From: Luzula sylvatica
Lineage: Eukaryota; Streptophyta; Magnoliopsida; Poales; Juncaceae
Assembly (NCBI GenBank): GCA_946800325.1
Contig: OX326959.1
Coordinates: forward strand, 9,816,501-9,880,500
Length of the DNA: 64,000 nucleotides
Direction of reading: 5' to 3'
Of the stretch, positions 10,243-19,221 are shown in pieces. A program made the position numbers and the translations under genes. How positions within the stretch are numbered: the first letter of the stretch is position 1; the number at the start of each line of letters is the position of its first letter. The notes beneath the pieces were generated by a model. It saw only the letters and a list, made by a program, of their open reading frames with translations. It had not been told where the DNA came from and did no database searches.

Positions 10243-11230
10243 CATGTTAATCCATGCATGAAAAACAATTTCAAAAAATAATTCAGTTTTGAAAAATATT
10301 TCAAAATTAACACAAACTGAATTTTAAAATTCCGGTACCACCGAATTTTAAAAAACAGCTCAATTAATTATATTAAGATAGCATGATTAGACAGTTTGTA
10401 CATAATTAAAAAATGGACCGAATTTTTAAAACCGGCCAAAGAATCAATTGATTAAACTGTCATATCCCTCTAGTTTTTTTCCCTCAGTCTTTATGTTTTG
10501 GTTACACGTTTAATTAAATGATAACAAATATAAATTTTATAATTAACATCCGTTAATATAATTAATAATAATTAAGTTTTAATTAATATTAGTTATATAA
10601 TAATTATGTGTATTTTCAATTATCATGTTAATTATGTGTGTGAAACAAAATAAAGAAAATATTGTGGGGAAACTATGGAGAAGCATAAAATAGCATTATT
10701 TCATCTATGACAGGTGTGTCAGAGCTCAAATAAGGATTTTCTTATTAACTCCCAAAATGTCCCCAAAACTTTCTTTATATTTTATTACACACACATATTA
10801 ACCTGATAATTCAATAAACACATAATTATCACATAACTAATATTAATTAAAACTTAGTAATTGAAAAGACTATTAATCATATATTAATTGATTGTTAATT
10901 ATAGAATTTGTGTTTACTATCATTTAGTTATACGTTATAAACAAAACATAATAAATATAAGGGTAAAGTCAGGGGAGCTATACTTATTTAATTAAATAAT
11001 TTTTGTCACGGATTTATAAAATCCGGTCGTTTTATCTTAACATAATTAATTAATTAAAACTTACTTCACATCGGACCAAATGTCTAATCATTTTATCTTA
11101 ACCTAATTCAATAATTGAGTTTTTAAATTTCGGTAGTATCGGGATTTTAAATTTCGATTTGGGTTAGTTTTGGAATATTTTTCAAAACTGGATTATTTTT
11201 CGAAATTATTTTTCATACGGGATTACATGC
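10243..11230. repeat. Long foldback (inverted-repeat) element of about 1 kb
   Basis: The left arm (about 10243-10670) is inverted, with mismatches and small gaps, in the right arm (about 10765-11230). Matching words include CATGCATGAAAAACAATTTC against GAAATTATTTTTCATACG. Blocks such as TTAATTAATATTAGTTAT and GTGGGGAAACT/TGTCCCC also pair near the centre. Arms of more than 400 bp with a short loop suggest a Mutator-like or foldback transposon. No exact target duplication was found. Confidence 0.65.
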
Positions 11231-13508
11231 AGAAATAAATGCTCCTTGAGTATACTGCACTGCTACATCCAAACAATTTGTCAAAAATAAGTTTTACGTA
11301 GAACATAAATGAATAGACAGTTCCTGGGCCCCGAGGGTGGAAGAGTAATTGATCCATACAACATGTTTTCACAACATAATTGACAGTACGATGACGAAAT
11401 GTAGGATGTGCATTGAGTTAAATTAAATTAATTTTATAGTGTGAATACATTATCAAATCAATATCGTACTGCGAGAATATGTTGTGTAGAATTACTCAAG
11501 ATGGAAACTAGCGTAGCCACTAAAGATCTGGATGATAGACTCGAAAAATAGGTCGTTTTGTATTTTAATTTATAATATACGAGTATCAAAGTTTGTATTT
11601 ATAATTTCCTACACTTGAATGAATATAACGAGTAAAATGGCAAGTAAGGGTATCGTTCGCAAGGAGATGTGGCCTCGATTCAAATTAATATATTTTCAAT
11701 ATAAATTTCTCACAATTTAAATTAATTCTCAATCAAGATGTATTGATGTACCGATTCTAATAATTGGATGTTCAATGAATGTGTAACAAAATGAAGAGAG
11801 ATATGGATATTCAAGGAATATTTAACACAAAATAAAGAAACTTTGTTGATGCGAAAAAGATGGCAAAACAAGATCCAAAAGGAAAAGAGAAAAGAAAAGA
11901 TCGAATAAAAATCTTGAAAATAAAATAAACTTATGAATTACGAAACCAAATTTCCTTTCCCTCGATGTGAAACTTGTGGAAATCGATATCTCAATTGATC
12001 GAGTATCTAGAAATTTTTCACAACCAAAATCGAATGTAGGGATAATTAATCAATTATAGACCAATTGATAATTACGAAATTCAAGAACGAAAAAAAAGTT
12101 ATTCAAGTATTTATAAACCAAATACTCAAATTAATCAAGATTCTATTCAAGAAAACCTTACCCTAATCAATTAGATAATAATGAACCATTATCAATTAAT
12201 TAGATTATTAAAACGATTAGATAAAAAAATAAGGAAAAATAATTATGAACCAATTAATTTCCCCAATTATATTTCAATTAATAAAACATGATCATTTTAA
12301 TAAGACGATTTATTATATCAATAAAAGCACAAATCCTAGATTTATCAATTAATTAAGTTATCAATATATCCCCTAATGGAATTACTCACGATCCATAATC
12401 TCAAAATATAATAAACTCTTTCAAAAATAAAAGAATAAAAGAAACACCCTTTTTATGAATTTGTGTCTCAAATACACTCAATTTATTGAATAATTTCAAC
12501 AAGTATGATCATCTTTGGGGGTACAACTATTTCCTTATCATGATCAATCAAACACTTAAAGAGTTTTATGGGTGCAACTTGGGTTCCTTTGTAAAAATCT
12601 GTCAATTGAAATTCAGGAAACAAAAACCTTGGACTAAGAATACTGTGTGTCAAGTAAATCCTAAAAGCTCTTCCCAGAATCTAGTTCCAAACTTACAAAA
12701 ATTCAGGTCTAAAATTCCGGGAATCTATTTCTCAGATCTGTTAGCCTCAGTAGTTTGGATTCAAGTTCCCATGATTTCGAGTTTATAAGTTCATCCAGAT
12801 CTGAGAAACCAATTCCCTCTCTCACGAGTTCTGAACAGTTTAGTCGTTAAGAAAAATCAACCAATTACGAAAGAATTTACGTCTGTTTTAGCCAAGTAAT
12901 CATTCCAAATCATTCGCAAAACCAAACTAGATCGAGAAATTAATGAATTGGAGGGTTAACCAGTGACATTGATCAACTCTCCTCTTCGTAAGTTCAACAT
13001 AAAACTCAACTCAAAAACCCAGAAAACTCAAACAAGATTTAGTAACGAAAATTTATATTCACGAATTCGATTACAAATTACTTCTAAGTAATAAACTGGT
13101 TCTCACAACTCATAATAAACCACGAATCAACGAGAACAATCAATCTATAGAGTCAGACCTTAACCAGGTCCACTAATCAAGAACAGTGAAGCAAAATTGA
13201 GTTATCTGGAGGTTTGTGAAGAGTTTGAGAGTGGATTCGAAGTGTAATTGGGAGTGGAAAGGGATTCACAAAGCTTGGTCATCAATGGTGGAATATGAAT
13301 ATGGGTCTGGAGAGGGAATTGGAAAGAGGGGTGGAGCTGGAACGAGGTGGTAATTGAGAGAGGAGGAGAAAGAGCCGTGAGGCCCCTAATTGGGCGAGAG
13401 AAAGGGTGTCTTCAAGAAGTTCTCGGTTCTTTTATAAGCGAATCACTGGATGATCCAGTGAATTGCGTGAATTGGCGAAGAGGAGAGGCTTCTGGGAGTC
13501 CCACGACA
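11231..13508. other. Old repeat-derived intergenic DNA
   Basis: No credible gene. The word GGTATCGTTCGCAAGGAGAT near 11649 and long AT-rich stretches resemble non-coding retroelement spacer sequence, but no LTR ends or protein motifs could be identified. The 100-codon plus-strand frame at 12486 has no domain. Confidence 0.4.
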
Positions 13509-13516
13509 GTTATGGA

Positions 13517-13696
13517 TAGGGATGTCAGCGGGGCGGTTCGGGTTCGTATAAGTCTTTTTCATAATCGAATCCGAAATTTCGGGTATTATCTGAACCCGAA
13601 TCCAAAATACCCGCAGGTAAAAAATTGTACCTGAACCCGAATCCGAACCCGCGGGTATTTTTCCGTCCGCGGGTATTATCCGTTACCCGAAAAAAG

Positions 13697-13727
<31 letters not shown>

Positions 13728-14196
13728 GGATGAATATTCTTTTTTTTATTTAAACAATTACAACCATTACACTAATTAAAAGCAATTACATATTTACATG
13801 ACAATGCAATTACATGACACAATTACATGGCCGAACACAATTACAAGCAATTACATGACACAATTGCTCAATATAACCAAAATAGAAAATATTAAAATAG
13901 TCAAGTATTAATAATTGTCTAAAACAATCCAATAATAATTTAAAATGTATAAAGATTCAACATGATGAGAGTTAATTTGTAATATAAGTTTCGGGTAATT
14001 TTCAGGTAATTTTCGGGTACGGGTTCGGGTTACCCGCGGGACGGGTAGTACTCCGTCCGAACCCGACCCGAACCCGAATCTGGTATTTTGTTTTCGGATA
14101 ATACCCGACCCGTGGGTATTTTTTTCGGATAATACCCGCCCCTTTCGGGACGGGTACCCGCGGGTTCAGATATTACCCGACACATTGACATCCCTA
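13517..14196. mobile_element. Non-autonomous hAT-like element, 680 bp, 8-bp target duplication
   Basis: The ends TAGGGATGTCAGCG and CATTGACATCCCTA are inverted. A perfect 8-bp direct repeat, GTTATGGA, flanks them at 13509-13516 and 14197-14204. The subterminal parts are rich in CCCGAACCCG, CCCGCGGG and GGGTATT words, and the core is AT-rich with a poly(T) run at about 13696-13726. It belongs to the same family as the element at 9564 but has a GGGTATTxxCCG rather than CGGATCCGG subterminal theme. No open frame. Confidence 0.87.
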
Positions 14197-14266
14197 GTTA
14201 TGGAGTAGAAAGAGTGGGTCCCAGGCCATCGAGAGAAGCTTCTGGCGCCAAACGGGCCGTCAGGGT

Positions 14267-14450
14267 TAGGAATGTCAACGGGGCGGGACGGGTTCGGATA
14301 AGTCTTTTCCATATCCGAATCTAAATTTTCGGATATTATTTGAATCCGAAATTAAAATACCTGCGAGTAAAAAATCATATATGAATCCGAACTCACGGAT
14401 AACGGGTATATCCGAACCCGAACCCGTTACCCGAAAATTACCTATATAAA
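14267..14450 (+). mobile_element. Truncated left end of another hAT-like element
   Basis: TAGGAATGTCAACGGGGCGG starts here, followed by the same CCCGAACCCG-type subterminal words as the preceding element. No matching right end or 8-bp repeat is visible downstream, so the copy has lost its right side. Confidence 0.65.
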
Positions 14451-14885
14451 TTTTTCATGTTATTAAAAATTATGTGATATTATGTGTTGTTTTGTCATGA
14501 AATATTTATATTTTGTGTATTGTGTTTTTATATGTTACTTACAATGTATTGATAATTTGTTTATATCATGCATATAGTTAACGTGCGTGATTCTTGGACA
14601 AAGAAAAATATTATGTAAATTACAAAATATAACGCTAATCATGTCATGTGATGACGATAAGAAAGTGGTGTTTTCCAATAGATTGTTTTGTGTTTTACTT
14701 TTAGTTTTATTTTTTAATGTTTTTTTTAAATGGATATGCACAACACATCAAAAATTCATCATCTAAAGCAACAAAACCAACGAAAAAAGGACAAATATTT
14801 CAAACGAAAACTTAAAAAAAGGTCCCACGCAAAACAAATACCATAATTGCATATCTTTCAAAAATTAAAAAGGCAGAACCTCAAA

Positions 14886-15450
14886 AACGTAAAATTTCAC
14901 AAATACCCCTATAAAAATCTTCAAATATCATGAATACCCTTGAATGAAATTTTTAATAATTTTTTTTTTTTTCGTTTTATCCTCATATCAATATAATGGT
15001 TACTTAGAATTTTGAGAGTAGCATTGGTTTGGACAATGATTTTTGGAAAAATATTAAGAGATAGAATTGACAATATTTGATTTTTAATAGTATTAATTTC
15101 AACAATGATTTTCAAAAAGAATAATTATGAAATAAAATTGACTGATTTTTTATGATTTTCAATATTATTTAAGAACAAAAGTTATTCATTATCATAAAAA
15201 ATTAATTTTAAAAATTAATTAATAGACATATTACCAACGAGAAAGACTTTATTGATTTGTTAATGATATAATAGGGGTATATATGATATTTTAAGAATTT
15301 TATAAGGATAATCATGATATTTGAAATGTTTAGAAAGGATATCCCTGATATTTGAAAGTATTTGTAGGGATTTTCACGAAATTTCACATCATTGAGGGGT
15401 ATATATGAAATTATGATGTTTTATAGGGGTACACGTGAAATTGCGCGAAT
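14886..15450. mobile_element. MITE-like element with 'tacccctataaaa' inverted ends
   Basis: The left end AAATTTCACAAATACCCC is answered on the right by AGGGGTACACGTGAAATT. The internal words ATATCATGAATACCC and GGATAATCATGATAT are also inverted. No coding capacity. Relatives occur at 26597-26777 and 33065-33426, with isolated half copies near 26225 and 27285. Confidence 0.6.
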
Positions 15451-15747
15451 TAAAAATATCAAATTTATCTCTCTAAAACTAATAATTTCAAATTTATACC
15501 CTCACGGCCTAAAGCTAAAATCTATCAAATTTCGTCTTGAAAAACTTAGGACTTGATAAATTCATCTTTCCAAAACGAAATACTTATCAAATTTAATTAT
15601 CCGGAATTGTTAAAGGTCTGTTTAATTAAACAAAACTTATAGTCACAGAGTCAAAAAAAAAAAAAAAAAAAAAACTAAATGACCAAATGAAACTATTAAA
15701 TGGTACTATCTCCTTGTTATCCCTAACCACTTTCGATCTAGACAATG

Positions 15748-15945
15748 AGTCAATGAGAACTTTTAGCATATTAATGTTATTTACGATGATCTTTTAGCTA
15801 TTAAAGTATTAAGTGTGTCCATAACTCAATTAAGGGGTATACAATATAGTAGCATACTAATCATTAATCAACTTTGGTAACTTGGTTGTTAAATTCAACA
15901 GTCGTTAAGTTAGACGAGACTCTGCAATTGTAAGGAAAATTTTCA
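15748..15945 (+). repeat. Direct repeat, copy 1
   Basis: About 190 bp reappears in the same orientation at 17171-17345 with few differences. Shared words include GTCCATAACTCAATTAAGGG and GTTAAGTTAGACGAGACT. The 1.4-kb spacing would fit a short non-coding LTR-type element, but TG...CA ends are not evident. A segmental duplication is the alternative. Confidence 0.75.
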
Positions 15946-16549
15946 AAAAATTTCTAACCGAATTATAAACGAATAACCGAATTAATAAATTATTAACGTA
16001 TTTCGTTTTATTTGACCGACTTGAAAAATATTTGATCCGAACTATACACTAACGTATTACGTAGTATTACGTACCGTGTTATTCACGTATCAAGACACCC
16101 ACTTATATTTTAGAAAGAAGTGAACCTGGATCCAATTAAGGTTAATTACTGGGCTTGGAGCAAAAATAACCTCCCTTTTAGTTTGTTGATGTACTTGTTT
16201 TTATTTTAATTTTGATGTTTCCACTTTAATTCTGGCCTCGACTATTACCGAATCCCAAAATTATCTAGAAATTACTTATCACGTACATTCATGCAAAATG
16301 TATTTGGGATTAAAGAAAGAAAGAACTCTGATGCATGTACTATGTCGTGACTTTTTAAATAATAGTGAATAAGTTAAAACACAAGTTTAGCATGAATTTG
16401 GGGTCACGAATTTAGCGTGATTGGTTTATTTGATAAGCCTGGGATATATAAGATCATTAGCATGAGGGTTGAAATAGTTACTTTACTTTCGTGAGACAAT
16501 GAGAACATATCTTAATCACTTGAAACTTGTGCTTGTGCTTGTCCAGTTA
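15946..16549. other. Intergenic DNA between the direct repeats
   Basis: AT-rich with no gene seen. Confidence 0.45.
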
Positions 16550-16735
16550 AGACATAGGAGGAAATCAAAAATACAATATCACAAGAAACATTAGATAGTC
16601 ATGTATAATGACTGTGAAAAATGATAGAAATAGAACTTACGACTTGGTTGATGTCGGAGTTCCATAAATCTAATGCCTCAGTCGGCCTATTATCCCACCC
16701 ATGGCGAATGAAGAGACATAGGAGGAAGTCAAAAA
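16550..16735 (-). mobile_element. SINE-like insertion with about 22-bp target duplication
   Basis: The direct repeats AGACATAGGAGGAA(A/G)TCAAAAA at 16550-16571 and 16714-16735, with one mismatch, flank about 142 bp. On the minus strand the insert has an A-box-like word, TAGGCCGACTGAGG, and further on AAGTTCTATTTC, a poor B box. A long near-perfect duplication around a short non-coding tRNA-like body points to a SINE. The weak B box limits confidence. Confidence 0.5.
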
Positions 16736-17170
16736 ATCATTTCTTTTAGATGTATTTGAATGCAGGATAAATATATATTTAAATAATTTCATTTTAACGC
16801 TCATAAAATCTTTGATGAAATGTTTATGATTTAAATTAGATGGATTATATATTCTTCACTTGTTAATGTTACTTCATTTTGAAAATATCATTACCGAACC
16901 AATTTAATCACAGAAAAGACAAAAATCAGATAACTATCAAATATTATAAATTTTCAAGTTTCATTGTCATATTATTAAAAAAAATTCCACGTCAGCAATT
17001 AGTGCCAATCATAATATTTAATTGTCATATCATCTATTAACTAATGATTAAGCAAAATGAGATAATACAAGAAGATAAATTTAAGGGGTAAAGTGACTCG
17101 AAAAATAAATTTGGGACCAAAAATGAATAATGATAAAACATGAGGTAGGGATTTAAATCAAACTTTTTCC

Positions 17171-17345
17171 ATGAGAACTGTTAGCATATTAAGGTTATTT
17201 AAGATGATATTTTAGCTATTAAGTATGTCCATAACTCAATTAAGGGGTATACAGTATAGTAGTATACTAATCATTAATCAACTTGGCTGTTAAATTCAAC
17301 AGAGTCGTTAAGTTAGACGAGACTTGGTAATTGGAAGGAAAATTT
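17171..17345 (+). repeat. Direct repeat, copy 2
   Basis: Second copy of the segment at 15748-15945. Small deletions remove a few bases after TTTTAGCTATTAAG and inside AACTTGG. Confidence 0.75.
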
Positions 17346-17567
17346 AATGAAATTATTTATTAGAATTCTTATTAGAATTGTTATTCGCATTAGCATTTGG
17401 GCTTTATACTTAGGCCTTACTCGTGTAATTAAGCTTAATCCTTAATCTTTGCTGTGATTGATTTAAAAGAAGTGTCAAGGATCAAGCATGATCAAGCATG
17501 ATTATTGGTTCAGATTTGTTTATGAGCAGTGTAAGTAGTGGAGTTGATGTACAGTAACCAATTTTGG

Positions 17568-18059
17568 CTAGGAGTGGGCAAATGGTTCGATTTATTTGGA
17601 AACCGAACCGAACCGGTCTAATTCGGTTTAATCGGTTCGAATTTCCGGTTTATTCGGTTCGGTTCGGTTCAAAATTGATATTGTTTCGTTTATTCGGTTT
17701 GGTTTCGTTTTGCTATTTTCAGAACTGATCAAAACGAACCGACCGAATTAATACTATTTTCCATTTTCCTATAATGCTCATTTATAAAAAAAAATAAAAA
17801 AAATCAATATTGTAAACTTACTAATAACGTAAGTATATTTTATATGATTTGTTTTTATATTTATTTTGTTAAATAACATTTGAATTTTAACATTATAAAT
17901 CTTCTCATTCGGTTCAACCGAATAAAAAATTCGGTTTATTCGGTTCGGTTTTAAATCGGTTCAAATTTTATTCGGTTCGGATCGGTTTGAATCTTGTTCA
18001 GTTCCGTTTAAGTCGGTTTGTTCTTATTCGATTCGGTTCAATCGAATGTGCACTCCTAG
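17568..18059. mobile_element. Short TIR element rich in GGTTCGG/CCGAACC words
   Basis: The ends CTAGGAGTG and CACTCCTAG are perfect inverted repeats. The subterminal regions are packed with CGGTTCGG/CCGAACCG words around an AT-rich core, the same design as the hAT-like elements at 9564 and 13517. The flanks share only a partial repeat (ATTTTGG against TCTTTGG), so the target duplication has decayed or the ends are off by a base or two. Confidence 0.65.
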
Positions 18060-19100
18060 TCTTTGGTCCCTATTTACCCTATGTTCCAAAGTTTGGTGGA
18101 CAAGACTATAATTAGTGCAAGGTGAAGACTGGAGAGAGGGCCGGTAGTAAAGATGGTTAAAACAAAATATTAAATGTAGTATTTCATCTCCATAAAACTA
18201 GTTTGATGGAAAGAAAGAGAAATGGCAGGACTTTTATATTAAGAAAGAAAGGTATTTTGGTCTTTTAAATTTGTGGGCTGTGATTAACTAGAGTTAATAA
18301 TATAATATAGGAGCATTTTTGTATTTTATTTTTTATAGAACCAAAATTCAAAAATAATTTTTTTTTGAAAATATTTCAAAAATAACCTCTTTTTTTATAA
18401 TATTCCAAAAATAACCTATAACGGGCCCTGTACACACCGCCCATCACACCCTTCAGAATTGGGCTTTTAAGTCCCGCCAGTTCAAATGGATTGAATTTCA
18501 ATTGAAAATATGATATATTTTTCCAAATTTCACCATAACATCATATATGATCTAATTAATACATCTAATTAAAATGATAACTAATACACGTTGGTTGTTA
18601 ACTTAATACATAATTAATATTTATTCGAATTCCTCACTAGTATATGTTGATTTTCGGATTGCTCACGAAAAATTTAACCCATGCCTAAATGTAAACAAAA
18701 ACATTAAAAATCTATAACACAAAATAAAATAAAAAATTAAAATTAATATAATATAATATAACATAACACAATAATATCTCTAAATAATTCACACAAATTA
18801 CGTAACAAAATATTTTTAATGTACAAAAAATAAAACCATGACGTCACTTCATTGACGGATTGTTTTCTTCTACACGATCATTTAAAACATACATAATTAT
18901 ACTATAATATTAGTCAAAATTACTAAAATAAAATCGATTTTAAAATTAAATTATACCAATGATAAAATTCAATATTATATTAGTATGACCGGGTTCGGAT
19001 CAGGTATGACCTTAATCATATCATATATTGATTACGTCTAATTACACCTAATTACACACTTATCATTAATGTCATCGTTATTGATTTGGATATCAGACAA
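18060..19100. other. AT-rich intergenic DNA before the LINE
   Basis: No gene, apart from the short rRNA-like match at 18422-18450. Confidence 0.5.
18422..18450 (+). other. 29-bp match to the conserved 3' part of small-subunit rRNA
   Basis: CGGGCCCTGTACACACCGCC and the following nine bases match the universal 16S-type rRNA segment around the 1391-1406 primer site, with two transitions. The flanks are AT-rich and not rRNA-like. It looks like a tiny relic of an organellar rRNA insertion rather than a functional gene. Confidence 0.4.
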
Positions 19101-19221
19101 TTTACTACAAATTTTGACGACAATTAAAAAGAATTTTCTTTTGAATAGATATACAGCCACTCCTCGGGAGAAGAGAAAGGGCGATTCAACAGGAGAAAAG
19201 GGCGATTCCTGTGGGATCCTA

